64,000 nucleotides of DNA, taken from NCBI GenBank assembly GCA_030295365.1, contig AP027062.1, positions 826,001 to 890,000 on the forward strand. Direction: 5' to 3'. Each line of letters begins with the position of its first letter. The first letter of the stretch is position 1. Positions 37,200-48,083 of the stretch are shown in pieces. The position numbers and the translations under genes are program-made. Source of the DNA: Candidatus Rickettsia kotlanii (lineage in GTDB: Bacteria; Pseudomonadota; Alphaproteobacteria; Rickettsiales; Rickettsiaceae). The notes under the pieces are model-generated. The model did no database searches. It was not told the DNA's origin and saw only the letters and a program-made list of their open reading frames with translations.

Positions 37200-38711
37200 A
37201 ATTGAATATTGCACCTATCTGTCCGGCTAATTCAGTACCGAAAGAATATTCACAAATATAATCTATTAGCTCACTTTTTACATTCTCGTTAGTAGTCTGA
37301 TAAAGAAGCACGAAATTAATAATATCATCCTTATTTTTCCTATTGTAAAGGCGTGTCTTCAATTCAGCTGATAACTTTTTTTCTGTTGAAGTTGATGGAG
37401 CCGGTACTATAGGGGGCTGCTACAGGAGTAACTAATGCTGGAGCTGCTAAAGGATTATTATCATTAACATTATAATTTAAAACTTTTTCTATTAACTCTG
37501 CTCTTGTATCTTCATTAATACTAATCTCAATTAATGTATTAATAATACCATCTTTATCTTCACTGTTTTTAAGACGTTGCATAACATCTTTTAATTGTTC
37601 ATGTGTATTTTTTGCAAACCCTTCTTCATCCGGTAAATTATAATCATTAACATCCATGTCTTTATAATTGTTGGCTGATTTTGCACCCAAGTATTTTTGT
37701 ATGGTGTTAATTTTTAATTGTTTATTAATATGAGAATTATATTTTTTAATGCATAAACTATCTTTTCTTTATCAATACCTATCTTGACAAGTTCTGCTAT
37801 ACTGCGATCGAATGGATTACGCAGTAGAACGTCTTGTCCTATATCAGCACCTTTAGATATTAACTTCTCAAGTAACCATTTATCTCTTGATGTGAGTTCG
37901 TGATTAAAAATTGACTCACCACACGCATTAATATTAAGATTAACGTTATTATTTAAAAAGAAGTCCAGTAACGTTTTATTTTAACTTGATTCATGCTTTA
38001 GTAGCAAATAGAAAAAAGGTGTGTCGCCATAGTTGTCTACTGTATCAATTTCACTGCCGGGTTGTAATAAAATTTGAGTTATTTCGTGCTGTTTAGAATA
38101 AGTTGCATAATATATAGGTATACGTCCCTTGCCATCTTTAGTATTAACATCCACATTTTTTTAAAGTAAAAAGCTTCTTATTTCCTATTGTTGCCGCATA
38201 ATGTATAGGTGAGTATAGATATTCATGCTCAACTTCAAAACTTGTCCCTTTGTCTAATAAAATTTTAGCTATTTCTTTAGTGCTTGCATAAAATAATGCC
38301 GTATTTCCTTTTTCATCCTTAGTATTGACATCATGACCTTGCTCAATTAATTTTTGAACAATATTTGTATTCCCGGCCGAGACTGCTATACTAAACGGTG
38401 TACGGATGTCTTTAGCTTCAATTAAGGTGTCATATATTTCATAGTTTGGTGCACGTACATTGTTCTCTGCTGCTATTTTTGTAGAAGTAGTGGTTTGTTA
38501 CTGGTGCTGATGCTGTTACCGGAGCTATTACTAGATTATTATCGTTAATATTATAATTAAAAAGTTTTTCTATTAATTTCTCTCTTGTAACATCATCAGA
38601 ATAAAATTCAGGATTCATAATTAATCCGTGCCCTATACGTGCTGCATTATGTAAAACCGTACTACCGTCTGGAAGTCTGTAATTAGCATTATTTATTGGT
38701 TGATTCATCAT
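37180..38711 (-). pseudogene. Decayed ankyrin-repeat gene
   Basis: The gene begins at 38711 (MMNQPINNANYRLPDGSTVL) with VLHNAARIGHG as a first ankyrin-like unit. It then breaks into several frames. Ankyrin pieces between 38400 and 37740 include GRIPIYYATYSK and DTVDNYGDTPFFYLLLKHES. The C-terminal part (37690-37180) lies in two frames and has two copies of a helical unit of about 45 residues: KDGIINTLIEISINEDTRAE and KDDIINFVLLYQTTNENVKS. The LIEKLFNYNINDNN block near the N-terminus is echoed by LIEKVLNYNVNDNN in the C-terminal part. Numerous stops and indels mean it is dead. Ankyrin proteins of intracellular bacteria often act on host proteins. Confidence 0.75.
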
Positions 38712-38836
38712 ATAAATATTCCTTTATGTTTAAATATTATTTTGTCGTGCGAGCATTATTGTATATAATATTTAAATTTCTGCAAGCTAATAGTTAATTT
38801 TTTAATTATTAATTAATAAAATTTAATATTTGTAGT

Positions 38837-38960
38837 GATGTTATTCTTGCGGAAGCAGGAATCTAGAAAAAAGCGAAATTATTTGAGCTTTTAATTTTAA
38901 AAATTTAGTATGTTTATACTTTTTAGTGACTGAGAATTCCTGCTTCTGTGCATGGATATT
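38837..38960. repeat. Worn GTCATTCC-family palindrome
   Basis: Arms are ATGTTATTCTTGCGGAAGCA (38838) and AATTCCTGCTTCTGTG (38935). The gene-free stretch 38712-39259 holds this copy and the nested element that follows, and nothing else I can identify. Confidence 0.65.
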
Positions 38961-38983
38961 AAATTAAGAGCAGTCTTACTCAA

Positions 38984-39138
38984 TGTTATACCCATGAAAG
39001 CGGGTATCCATAAAATGACTGTCACCCCGTGGCTTGACCACGGGGTCCAGAAAAAAAATTAAACAAGACTGAATCCCGCGATCAAGTCGCGGGATGATAT
39101 TAGAGGTTAATGGATTCCTGCTTTCGCAGGAATGACAT
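38984..39138. repeat. One palindromic element nested in another
   Basis: Outer GTCATTCC-family arms (TGTTATACCCATGAAAGCGG at 38984 and TTCCTGCTTTCGCAGGAATG ending near 39138) enclose a TGACCACGG-family element (39020-39100: CCCCGTGGCTTGACCACGGG and ATCCCGCGATCAAGTCGCGG). Confidence 0.85.
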
Positions 39139-39259
39139 AGATTCTTAGTTGAAACTCATGCGTTCCCGCAGGAATGGCATAAGAATTAAGCAATATTGCC
39201 TGTTAGTTCAGTTTCAAAAAGATTAGCTGAATCATAAATTATTTGCTCTGAGTTTCAGT

Positions 39260-40374
39260 CTAATAAGAGGTTGTTTTGGTACTTTTCATATCAAATGTGA
39301 TATTTAGTTTGTCCCCTGTTGCTTTACTTGTTGCTACTTCCTTTAATATAATATCACTACCCGTAATTTTAAAACTAGGATGTAAAGATAAAAGTGTCTT
39401 GAATGCTTTATATTCTAAGGATTGTGTATCTTTGTTAAAAAATGCGGCAATACTTTCAATCTTTTTTGTAAAAGTAGGATCTTCAAATGTTCCTAATGAA
39501 GTAATTGGGGGGTGAAAATATAGAAGGTTATTATCCATTTGATATTTATATGCATCATAATTCTTTTTTAAAAAACCTTTGTATTTATTGTAACTGTCTA
39601 TAAAATTTTTATTTCCTGTTTTATTGTCTGAGTTAACTATCGCATCTTTAAGAAAGTTATTGACTACTTTATGATGAATATTATTTGAATATTTGAGTTC
39701 AAACATGGCTTTAGGTCTTACCTCATCAATATTAACATTATTAATAGTTAAAAAATTATTAGAGATATTATTAAAGGTTAGTAGTTTATTATAAGTTAAT
39801 AAAGACTTAAGTATAATCTCATTATTTACATTTAAATGCTCAAATGTCCAAACTCTTTTAGGAGGGTTATTGTTATCTACTATTTGTTGAAGTAAAATCT
39901 CAATTAATTCTTGCTTTGCAATTGGTGTGATGGTTTGACTTTGCATTATGCTTGTTAAAGGAGTGAAACCAAAATTAGCATCAGTACCATTTTTAAGTAA
40001 AAGCTCGGCAGCCTTAATATTTTCATCAAATACTGAAGAATATAAAGGCGTAAAGCCATAATGATTTTTTATTTCTAAATCAATATTAGTAGCATTTTGA
40101 AGTAAAAATTCCATTTTATCTATAGAATTAAATGATATGAGTTTATGTAAAATCGTTTGTCTGTAATTATCCTTAATATTAGGACTAACATTATGTTCAA
40201 GTAATAATTTAGCTCTGTCCATATATCCTGTAAATAATGTATGGTGTAATGCTGTTTCTCCACGTGCATTTTTGTGTTTGTCAAGGTTAACACCTTTTTT
40301 TAATAAGCTTGAACTTTGCTAAGTTCACCAAAAGCTAGTGTTGCGAGTAGATTGTTTTCATGATCATTCATCAT
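39260..40374 (-). pseudogene. Ankyrin-repeat protein with an early frameshift
   Basis: From ATG at 40374 the frame reads MMNDHENNLLATLAFGELSK and stops after QAY. One base away, the sense continues LLKKGVNLDKHKNARGETAL and runs open to 39260. Internal translation from the Met at 40222 would give 320 residues. Four ankyrin units occupy the N-terminal half (AKLLLEHNVSPNIKDNYRQT, HYGFTPLYSSVFDENIKAAE). The C-terminal half has no domain I recognise. The indel sits in a run of seven A, so polymerase slippage could restore the frame in part of the transcripts. It may be a nearly intact host-interaction protein. Confidence 0.7.
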
Positions 40375-40515
40375 AGTTTTTACTCTTTTTTAAATTAGTT
40401 GAAATTATTATTTTCCTAACTAATTCTTAAAAAATTGAAATATATAAAAATATTAGAATTGTCATTATACACAATATTTTTAATTTTTGCAAATTAATAG
40501 TTAATTTTTTAACTA

Positions 40516-41031
40516 TTAATTAGACTTTGGATAAAACAAAACGAGGAGTAAACAGATTAGAAGAGCGATATTTAAGAGTAGATTATACTCTGTCATAGAA
40601 ATACCAAAGATTTTGATTGCAGGTTTCGTGCAGGACGTGATTGGCTGTGAGTAGAACATTTGTTTGATGTGGTGTATAGACAAGCCTTTCGGGATGCGCA
40701 TCATTGATGAACAAAGAGCACTTGGTTGTACTATGCCTCTTTCTACGAAGCTATGATAGGTTGATAATATGCAAGAGCTAAGAATAGTTAGGAGAATGAA
40801 TATTAAAGTATACTTATTTAACTGTCGAATGATTAAAGTAGTTAAGCAAATTTTGATTAGGGTTAAATAGGGGAATCGTTCGTAAACGCATAAAGGACAG
40901 GGTGTATAATGGAATATATATTCAGCAATATAAGCGATAGCAAGTGCTATTATAGAAATTGCAATCAGTCCTAAATGTAGAACTTTATAACTATCTTTTC
41001 TGATGTAATTTATAGTAGTATTAAATGGCAT
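40516..41031 (-). CDS. dsbB: Disulfide bond formation protein DsbB
   Basis: DsbB re-oxidises DsbA and passes electrons to quinone. The 171-residue protein has four membrane helices, the first CxxC-type pair in YTPCPLCVYERFPY (about residues 37-50) and the second periplasmic cysteines in PSALCSSMM and ITSCTKPA. Length is normal. It has repeat DNA upstream (41049-41131). Likely clients include DUF2155-type and other periplasmic proteins with paired cysteines. Confidence 0.88.
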   Translation of the reverse strand: MPFNTTINYIRKDSYKVLHLGLIAISIIALAIAYIAEYIFHYTPCPLCVYERFPYLTLIKICLTTLIIRQLNKYTLIFILLTILSSCILSTYHSFVERGIVQPSALCSSMMRIPKGLSIHHIKQMFYSQPITSCTKPAIKIFGISMTEYNLLLNIALLICLLLVLFYPKSN

Positions 41032-41048
41032 GTTTTTTTGTTTTTAAT

Positions 41049-41131
41049 GTCATTGCAAGCGACTGTAAGGAGCGTGGCAATCTCAGGAAGTTGGATGCAA
41101 TTGCCACGTCGCTTTGCTCCTCACAATGACG
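41049..41131. repeat. GTCATTGCGAG-family palindrome
   Basis: It runs GTCATTGCAAGCGACTGTAA to CTCCTCACAATGACG, with TGGCAATCTCAGGAAGTT and TTGCCACGTCGCTTTG inside. It lies between divergent dsbB and lysS. Confidence 0.85.
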
Positions 41132-41209
41132 GCGTTTAATTTGATATTTTACAAATAAATAAATTTAGTATATTGTCACTGATTATTAATTAAAGTGCAA
41201 GAAAAATCA

Positions 41210-42778
41210 ATGTCAGAAATTTGGGAAGATGCTATTAAGTCAAACGCGTGGCCTTTTGTTGAGGCTAAGAAGATATTAGACAGCTTAAACGGTAAAATTC
41301 CTGAGAAGGGGTATGTATTATTTGAAACGGGTTACGGTCCTTCAGGTTTACCTCATATCGGTACTTTTGGTGAAAATGCCCGTATGGTGATGGTACAGAA
41401 AGCATTTGAGCAATTATCTGATATTCCGACTAAACTAATTTGCTTTTCCGATGATATGGACGGGCTTCGTAAAGTACCTAGCAATATACCAAATCCTGAA
41501 ATGGTGGCACAGTATATGGATATGCCGCTTACTTCTATCCCTGATACATTCGGTGAATGTGAAAGTTATGGGCATTATATGAATGCAAAGCTTCGCTCAT
41601 TCCTTGATAAATTCGGCTTTGAGTATGAATTTTATAGCAGTACTAACTGTTATAAAGCTGGTATGTTTGATGAGATGCTGATAATGGTGCTTGAGAAATA
41701 TGACGAGATAATGGAGCTAATGCTACCAACTTTTAGAGAAGAGCGTAAGGCTACCTATTCACCTTTCATGCCTATATGTCCGAAAACAGGTAAGGTACTG
41801 CAAGTGCCTATAGAGAAATGGGATGTTAAAGCAGGCACTGTAACGTATAAAGACAAAGCCGGTAATTATAGAGAGGTACCGGTAACGGGAGGGCATTGCA
41901 AATTACAGTGGAAGCCGGATTTTGGTATGCGTTGGGCTGCGCTTCAAGTCGATTATGAGATGTACGGCAAAGACCATTTGGCAAATGCTCGTCTTTATTC
42001 AGAAATTTGCCGAATCCTAGGAGGAAAGCCGCCGGTGCAGTTATGTTATGAGTTATTCTTAGATGAAAACGGTGAGAAAATATCAAAATCAAAAGGCAAT
42101 AGTATTAGCGTTGATGATTGGCTTAAATATGCTCCTGTTGAAAGTATGGCATTATTTATGTATCAAAATCCGACTAGAGCTAAGCGTTTGTTTTTTGATG
42201 TAATTCCTAAAAATGTTGATGAATACATTACTTTTAATCAGAAATATCATTTAGAAGAGAATAGGGCAAAGCGTTATGCAAATCCTGTTTATCACATCCA
42301 TCACGGAAATGTACCGAAAATTGAGACTTTTGGAATTACTTATTCGTTGCTTTTAAATCTTACTTCTGTGTGTAATCCTTCCAATAAATCGGTGCTTTGG
42401 GGATTTATAAGCAAATATGAGCCAAAAGTAACTCCAAATACTAACCCTTATCTTGACCATTTAGCAGAATTTGCTATAAGATATTATAATGACTTTATTA
42501 AAGCACATAAATCATATTTATCTCCTTCTGAAAAGCATAAGGTTATTTTGCAGGATATATTAGATATGTTATCTGATATAGCTGATCAAACCGAAGCTGA
42601 AGCAATTCAGAAAGCAATATATGATATAGGAATGAAAGCAGGATATGAAAATCTGCGTGATTACTTCAAAGATTTATATCAAATATTGCTTGGACAGAAT
42701 GAAGGTCCAAGACTTGGGACTTTTATAAAGCTTTACGGGGTGCAGGAAATGAAAAAGCTAGTTGAAGGGCAGTTGTAG
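41210..42778 (+). CDS. lysS: Class I lysyl-tRNA synthetase
   Basis: The enzyme charges tRNA-Lys, but it belongs to the class I Rossmann-fold type found mainly in archaea, spirochaetes and some alphaproteobacteria, not the usual class II enzyme. The 522-residue protein has the HIGH-type motif [13 protein letters not shown] (about residues 44-56) and the KMSKS-type motif [10 protein letters not shown] (about residue 290), plus the typical [16 protein letters not shown] chose ATG at 41210 ([12 protein letters not shown]) over the GTG five codons upstream. tRNA-Lys itself lies at 58719 in this window. Confidence 0.94.
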   Translation: MSEIWEDAIKSNAWPFVEAKKILDSLNGKIPEKGYVLFETGYGPSGLPHIGTFGENARMVMVQKAFEQLSDIPTKLICFSDDMDGLRKVPSNIPNPEMVAQYMDMPLTSIPDTFGECESYGHYMNAKLRSFLDKFGFEYEFYSSTNCYKAGMFDEMLIMVLEKYDEIMELMLPTFREERKATYSPFMPICPKTGKVLQVPIEKWDVKAGTVTYKDKAGNYREVPVTGGHCKLQWKPDFGMRWAALQVDYEMYGKDHLANARLYSEICRILGGKPPVQLCYELFLDENGEKISKSKGNSISVDDWLKYAPVESMALFMYQNPTRAKRLFFDVIPKNVDEYITFNQKYHLEENRAKRYANPVYHIHHGNVPKIETFGITYSLLLNLTSVCNPSNKSVLWGFISKYEPKVTPNTNPYLDHLAEFAIRYYNDFIKAHKSYLSPSEKHKVILQDILDMLSDIADQTEAEAIQKAIYDIGMKAGYENLRDYFKDLYQILLGQNEGPRLGTFIKLYGVQEMKKLVEGQL

Positions 42779-42810
42779 CCTATATATCATTCCCGCATGG
42801 GTATCTAAGC

Positions 42811-42894
42811 GTCATTGCGAACGAACAAAAGTGAGTGTGGCAATTTCAAGAAGTTTGATGAGATTGCCACGTCGCTTTGCTCCTCGCAATGACG
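42811..42894. repeat. GTCATTGCGAG-family palindrome
   Basis: It runs GTCATTGCGAACGAACAAAA to CTCCTCGCAATGACG, between lysS and the AEC permease. A worn GTCATTCC arm (ATCATTCCCGCATGGGTATC, 42787) precedes it. Confidence 0.85.
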
Positions 42895-42916
42895 TTAAAA
42901 TAAAAACTATTAACAA

Positions 42917-43849
42917 ATGAATGAAATTTTTTGTAGTACGTTACCTATTTTTTTAATTACGCTGCTTGGTAGTATTATCAAAAATAAATGGTTAACTTCA
43001 GAAGAATTTTGGCGTGGTATTGAGAAATTATCGTATTTTGTACTATTTCCTGCCATGCTGTTTAATTACGTATCTACTGCCGATTTAAGTGTTACATCCA
43101 TAATTAAATTAGTAGTAGCTCTTGTTATATCCACTATTCTTGTGTCAATCGGTCTTATAATTTACCAAAAAAAATACAACATAGATAAAGTCCAATTTAC
43201 TTCCATTTTTCAAGGATCGATTCGTTATAATAGCTACATTTTTTTTGGGGTAAGTAGTCCCTTGCTTGGTTCTAGCGGGCTTTCAATCGTTGCCGTTATT
43301 TCTTCTTATATGATTATTTTTACCAATATTTTATCGGTAATGATTTTCGCTTATTATATCCCTAATAAATCCGTTACTAGTACTATTAGCACTAGTTTTG
43401 TTTTAATGATGAAATTAATTGTGCGTAATCCGTTAATTATCGCAAGTTTAGTAGGATTCATTTTTAATTACTTAAATCTTGAATTACATTTAGGGCTTAA
43501 GAAAATGTTAGATAGCCTTTCTAATGCTGCTTTAGCTATCGGTATGCTAAATGTTGGGGCAGGGCTTAATTTTACTATTAGACAAGAGCTTTTACGTAAC
43601 GTAATGTTTACAAGCTTTGTTAAATTAGTTGCATTTCCTCTAGTTAGTGTAGTAGTACTATGGTTAATGTCTATTGACGGATTAGATAGATCAGTAGGAA
43701 TATTATATAGCTGCCTTCCATGTGCAAGTACGGCTTATGTTTTATCTCGTCAACTTGATGGTGATCCTGATTCTATGGCATCAATTATAACATTTACTAC
43801 TTTTTTCTCGGTAGTTACTATATCAATTATTATGTATATAATGGGATGA
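42917..43849 (+). CDS. AEC-family (auxin efflux carrier-like) permease
   Basis: A 310-residue membrane protein with about ten hydrophobic helices. The AEC/MleP signature is visible in the N-terminal FLITLLGSIIKNKW, in YFVLFPAMLFNYVSTADL and in the C-terminal half, LSNAALAIGMLNVGAGLNF and PCASTAYVLSRQLDGD. Bacterial members include malate and malonate carriers. The gene lies directly upstream of malic enzyme (140 bp, a palindromic repeat between), which would fit dicarboxylate uptake, but substrate is inference from position only. Confidence 0.85.
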   Translation: MNEIFCSTLPIFLITLLGSIIKNKWLTSEEFWRGIEKLSYFVLFPAMLFNYVSTADLSVTSIIKLVVALVISTILVSIGLIIYQKKYNIDKVQFTSIFQGSIRYNSYIFFGVSSPLLGSSGLSIVAVISSYMIIFTNILSVMIFAYYIPNKSVTSTISTSFVLMMKLIVRNPLIIASLVGFIFNYLNLELHLGLKKMLDSLSNAALAIGMLNVGAGLNFTIRQELLRNVMFTSFVKLVAFPLVSVVVLWLMSIDGLDRSVGILYSCLPCASTAYVLSRQLDGDPDSMASIITFTTFFSVVTISIIMYIMG

Positions 43850-43858
43850 ATTTACCAC

Positions 43859-43950
43859 GTCATTGCGAGCGACTACAAGGAGCGTGGCAATCTCAGGAAT
43901 ATTGCCTGAGATTGCTTCGTCGACGCCTATTGCGTCTGCTTGCAATGACG
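43859..43950. repeat. GTCATTGCGAG-family palindrome
   Basis: It runs from GTCATTGCGAGCGACTACAA to CTGCTTGCAATGACG. It creates 42 false upstream codons in frame with maeB. Confidence 0.85.
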
Positions 43951-43988
43951 AAAAACCAAAACAAACAAATAAAACAGGAATTTCTAAA

Positions 43989-46292
43989 ATGGATGAAATG
44001 AATAAAATAAATTATGCTGAGGCCCTTGAATATCATGAAAGAGATAAGCCTGGTAAGATCGCTATTGTTGCAACAAAGTCTTTAGTTACTCAGCAAGATT
44101 TATCACTTGCTTATTCCCCCGGGGTTGCAGCTCCTTGCCTTGAAATTGCTAAAAATTTAGAGGATATATATAAATATACTGCTCGTGGTAATTTAGTTGC
44201 CGTAATCTCTAACGGTACTGCCGTACTTGGGCTTGGTAATTTAGGAGCTGCCGCTTCAAAACCGGTAATGGAAGGTAAAGCGGTACTATTCAAAAAATTT
44301 GCTGATATTGATGCAATTGACTTGGAAGTGAATACGGAAGATCCTGAAGAATTTATTAATGCCGTGAAGTATCTTAGTTATAGTTTTGGGGGTATTAATC
44401 TTGAAGATATTAAAGCTCCAGAATGTTTTATGATAGAAGAAAAATTAAAATCTTTAATGGATATACCGGTCTTTCATGACGATCAGCATGGAACAGCGAT
44501 TATTACCGCCGCAGGGCTAATAAATGCTGCGTATCTTACTAATCGTAAGCTTGAAGATTTAAAAATCGTAGTTAACGGGGCAGGTGCAGCAGCTATTGCT
44601 TGCATTGATTTATTAATTGCTCTTGGAGCTGATAAATCAAAGATTATTGTATGTGATACTAAAGGAGTTGTTTACAAAGGACGCCTAGAAGGTATGAATA
44701 AATGGAAAGAGCTATATGCAAGTGATACCAAGTTTAGAACTTTAGCGGAAAGCTTAAATAACGCTAATGTATTTATAGGGTTATCGGTAAAAGGGGCAGT
44801 AACTAAAGATATGGTGAGTAGAATGGCAAGTAATCCGATTATTTTTGCTATGGCTAACCCTGATCCGGAAATTACTCCGGAAGATATAAAACTTGTGCGC
44901 GATGATGCGATTATAGCAACAGGGCGATCTGATTATAATAATCAGATTAATAATGTTATGGGATTTCCTTATATTTTTAGAGGAGCATTAGATGTAAGAG
45001 CTAAGACTATTAATACAGAAATGAAAATAGCCGCAGCAAAAGCCATTGCAGATTTAGCCCGTAGACCTGTACCGGAAGAGGTATATAAAGCTTACTCAGG
45101 GCGTAAGATGGTTTTTGGTCAGGAATATATCATTCCTGTACCGTTTGATCCTCGTTTAATTACTGTAGTAGCAGCGGCGGTTGCCGTTGCTGCAATAGAA
45201 AGCGGCGTTTCTAGGGTTAAAGATTTTAGTATAGGTAAATATAAGAAAGAATTAGGTAGCAGATTAAATCCTACTGCTAACTATATGAATTTCTTAGCTG
45301 AAAAAATTCATAATGCACCGCTTAAACGGATTATTTTTGCTGAAGGTGAAGAAGAAGAAGTAATTTCTGCCACTCTTATGATGCGAGATAAGAAATATGG
45401 TCATCCGATTATAATTGGTCGTGTTGAACGCATTGAGGCTATGTTAAAAAAGATAGGTCAAGATATTAGCTTAGACGGAATTCAAATAATGAATGCGGCC
45501 TTAAGCGATAGTTTAGAGAAATATACTAATTATTTATATAAAAGACTTCAGAGAAAAGGTTATTTATACCGTGATTGTGCAAAGCTTGTTAAAACTGATA
45601 AGAATATTTTCGCTGCTTGTATGTTAGCATGCGGTGACGGTGATGCTCTTTTAACCGGTGTTACGAAAAGTTATATCGATAGTTTAGAAGATATCATGAA
45701 AGTCATTTCACCAAAAATTAATCGTAGCATCCTTGGCTATTCAATTATGATTGCTAAAGATAATAATATTATTATTGCCGATAATTGTATTAAGGAATAT
45801 CCAAACAGCTGGGAACTTGCACAAATAGCAACCCAAACTGCAGAAATTGCTAAAAATATGGGAATCACGCCTCGTGTTGCACTTCTTTCTTTTTCAACAT
45901 TCGGTAATTCTTCTAAGGCAAAAACAGCTCGTATTCGTGAAGCAGTAAGTATACTAGATAATTTTAGCAAGAACAAAGAAGAGCTGAGCGGCATGAAGGT
46001 AGATTTTGAATATGACGGAGAGATGTCGGTTAAAGTGGCTTTAGATGGTGATTTACGTAAATTATATAAATTTTGTAGATTATCAGGATCTGCAAATGTA
46101 TTAATTATGCCTGGTTTAAATTCAGCTGCTATTTCTACTGAGTTGTTACAAGAATTTTCGTCAAACAGCTTTATAGGTCCTATAACAAACGGTTTTGAAA
46201 AACCCGTTCAAATACTTCAAGCTGCAGCAACAGCTAATGAAATACTAAAAATAGCAACTTTTGCTTGTGTTGAAGCTATAAAAGAGGTGTAA
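43989..46292 (+). CDS. maeB: NADP-dependent malic enzyme with phosphotransacetylase-like domain
   Basis: Malic enzyme decarboxylates malate to pyruvate and makes NADPH. The 767-residue product joins a malic enzyme domain (about residues 10-420: [57 protein letters not shown]) to a C-terminal phosphate acetyltransferase-like domain (about residues 435-760) that usually has a regulatory rather than catalytic role. ATG at 43989 is preceded by AGGA at a good distance. The open frame reaches 42 codons further upstream, but that part is a palindromic repeat. With mdh at 52538 it links host-derived malate to pyruvate and reducing power. Confidence 0.94.
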   Translation: MDEMNKINYAEALEYHERDKPGKIAIVATKSLVTQQDLSLAYSPGVAAPCLEIAKNLEDIYKYTARGNLVAVISNGTAVLGLGNLGAAASKPVMEGKAVLFKKFADIDAIDLEVNTEDPEEFINAVKYLSYSFGGINLEDIKAPECFMIEEKLKSLMDIPVFHDDQHGTAIITAAGLINAAYLTNRKLEDLKIVVNGAGAAAIACIDLLIALGADKSKIIVCDTKGVVYKGRLEGMNKWKELYASDTKFRTLAESLNNANVFIGLSVKGAVTKDMVSRMASNPIIFAMANPDPEITPEDIKLVRDDAIIATGRSDYNNQINNVMGFPYIFRGALDVRAKTINTEMKIAAAKAIADLARRPVPEEVYKAYSGRKMVFGQEYIIPVPFDPRLITVVAAAVAVAAIESGVSRVKDFSIGKYKKELGSRLNPTANYMNFLAEKIHNAPLKRIIFAEGEEEEVISATLMMRDKKYGHPIIIGRVERIEAMLKKIGQDISLDGIQIMNAALSDSLEKYTNYLYKRLQRKGYLYRDCAKLVKTDKNIFAACMLACGDGDALLTGVTKSYIDSLEDIMKVISPKINRSILGYSIMIAKDNNIIIADNCIKEYPNSWELAQIATQTAEIAKNMGITPRVALLSFSTFGNSSKAKTARIREAVSILDNFSKNKEELSGMKVDFEYDGEMSVKVALDGDLRKLYKFCRLSGSANVLIMPGLNSAAISTELLQEFSSNSFIGPITNGFEKPVQILQAAATANEILKIATFACVEAIKEV

Positions 46293-46335
46293 TTACTATA
46301 TCTTTAAAATCAATTAACTTGTGAGAGGTAAAGTG

Positions 46336-47201
46336 ATGTCGATTACAGAACTTCATCAAACTATACAAGAAATTACAAAAGATTTACGAGAACATGGTCC
46401 TCAAATACCTGATACCAGTAAAAACCGTTAGCTTCTAGAGAAAATTGTAAAGATCTAATACATTCTGATTTAGGAAAACCTGTACGAAATAAACCGCTTT
46501 CTTTTGATGAAGAGTTAAAGAAAAAAGTTCAAAGCAGAGATAAGTAAAGGATTCTTTCGAGCAGCAAACAAAGAGTACAGAGGGAAAAATAGATAATCAT
46601 GCAAAACGTATAGAAGAATTAAAGCAAACACAGAAAGAACTAGAAGAGAGGGAAAAGGGGCTTGAAGAAAAAAATCTAATTCTAATATTACTAAAGAAGA
46701 GAGATGGGAAATCGCTGCAGAATTAGAAGCTATTAATAATCAATTTAAGGCTATAGAAAAAGAACATAATAATATTAATAGTGCTTCCGATAGAGAAAAA
46801 AAGTTTGATAATAAAAATAAACACTTAACTTCTACAAAAAGAGAGCCGACAATTGCAGATTTGCAGCAACAAGGAGCATTAGCAGTATAAAACGTATGAA
46901 AGAAGAGAAGATAAAGCAGCAGCAAGCAGAAGCTGTTAATCAATATTCAAAAATACTCCAACTATGCCTAGCGGTACTATACCGATGCCGCCTCCAATGT
47001 CTAATGTCTGGAAGTGGTATTCCTATTCCCCCATCGTCTCCGCCACCACCTATATCAATTCCAAAAACTATAAAAAAAGAGGCAAAGGATATTGCTAAAC
47101 AAATGCCTTAAAGAGGAGATAAGCATAAAGAAGAACTAGCAAAAGCTATGAAAGCACGAAGAGAAAAAATAGAAAAGCAACACTCAGGAAAAGGAAAGTA
47201 A
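46336..47201 (+). pseudogene. Degraded coiled-coil and proline-rich protein gene
   Basis: A good ribosome-binding site precedes ATG at 46336 (MSITELHQTIQEITKDLREH). The frame stops after 31 residues, then continues in pieces: AAELEAINNQFKAIEKEHNN as coiled coil, then a proline-rich part (GIPIPPSSPPPPISIPK), then a basic tail KEELAKAMKARREKIEKQ. At least four stops or shifts lie between. The layout, coiled coil then proline-rich then short basic helix, resembles actin- or host-interacting proteins of Rickettsia in a general way, but no family can be named. Confidence 0.55.
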
Positions 47202-47255
47202 TTATTATAGTATCATAATGGCTCTTTTTTCAAATTTTATCATAAAATGGGCTGT

Positions 47256-47397
47256 TAGGCTCTATGAAGATTTAATTTTGGTTATTTTTTGCTGCAAATT
47301 ATAAGGTTTCTTTGAAATAGGAGTAGCTATTCTTTCAAAAATCTTATTAATTTTCGCTAAAAAATAGCAAATCAATTAGAAATCTTCATAAAGCCTA
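47256..47397. repeat. MITE-like element with 18-bp terminal inverted repeats
   Basis: TAGGCTCTATGAAGATTT (47256-47273) and its reverse complement with one mismatch (47380-47397) bound a 142-bp A+T-rich segment with no gene. The right end contains the stop codon of the vapC remnant. No target duplication is obvious by eye. Confidence 0.55.
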
Positions 47398-47685
47398 GCG
47401 AATTAGAACGATTTTACAATTTAATTGCAGTTTAGCCCAAATTTTATCTGCAGTATATATAGGATAGCCTGTAATTAATCCTAGGCTAATGCAAGCTCTG
47501 TCACCAAGAGATAAGTCAAATTGTTCTGTTTCTTTCTTTAAGCGTCCAATTTCTATAGCTTGATCAAAATCTCAGGCTACAATTTTATTTATTGAAGCTG
47601 AGATCATTTCTTTACTTTGAATAAAAGATATGTTCAATTTTTTATCTAGTTCAGCTACTACTTCTGCTATATTTACTGTGATATG
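47395..47685 (-). pseudogene. vapC: VapC-type PIN toxin lacking its N-terminus
   Basis: The frame reads VNIAEVVAELDKKLNISFIQ, meets an in-frame TGA near 47572, and continues IGRLKKETEQFDLSLGDRAC, then LITGYPIYTADKIWAKLQ to a stop at 47395. The last parts are the PIN-domain acidic residues SLGDRA and TADKIW. The first about 40 residues, including the first catalytic Asp, are missing because the frame begins right at the vapB stop. It cannot be an active RNase. Confidence 0.75.
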
Positions 47686-47876
47686 TTATCTTTATTTCTA
47701 GATTTTACTAATGCTTGAAATTCTTTAATTTTATTTTTTAGAGGAATCAATGTTAATTCTTTATCAAGTATTAGCATTAACTGATCTCCTGAAGCAAGAT
47801 GTAATTGATCACAAATTTTTGCAGGAATATTTATTCTGCCATTTTCAGATATAGTAACTTTATATTCTAAGTGCAT
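47673..47876 (-). CDS. vapB: VapB-type antitoxin (AbrB/SpoVT fold)
   Basis: The 67-residue protein has the swapped-hairpin AbrB DNA-binding domain: YKVTISENGRINIPAKICDQ and LASGDQLMLILDKELTLIPL. Such antitoxins bind their own promoter and neutralise VapC. The frame is intact, but the toxin beside it is truncated and carries a nonsense codon, so this is an orphan antitoxin. The last residues (RNKDNISQ) may be altered by the deletion that removed the toxin start. Confidence 0.8.
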   Translation of the reverse strand: MHLEYKVTISENGRINIPAKICDQLHLASGDQLMLILDKELTLIPLKNKIKEFQALVKSRNKDNISQ

Positions 47877-48083
47877 ATTTTTAAAACAGTTAAAAATTGA
47901 ATATATACCAAATATAAAATTTATAATTAAAACTACAAATTGAAATTATGCTGTAGTTGTTCCTATTTCAAAAAAATCTTATAATTTGTAGACACAAAGA
48001 GTAAAAATAGATTAAATTAATTTTCTTTTACATAGCCTAAATAGTTGGTATCATATGATATTACCACAAAAAGAAAATATTAT

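Noticed and set aside
46896..47111. 71-residue proline-rich frame
   Set aside because: It is one shifted piece of the degraded gene at 46336-47201, not a gene of its own.
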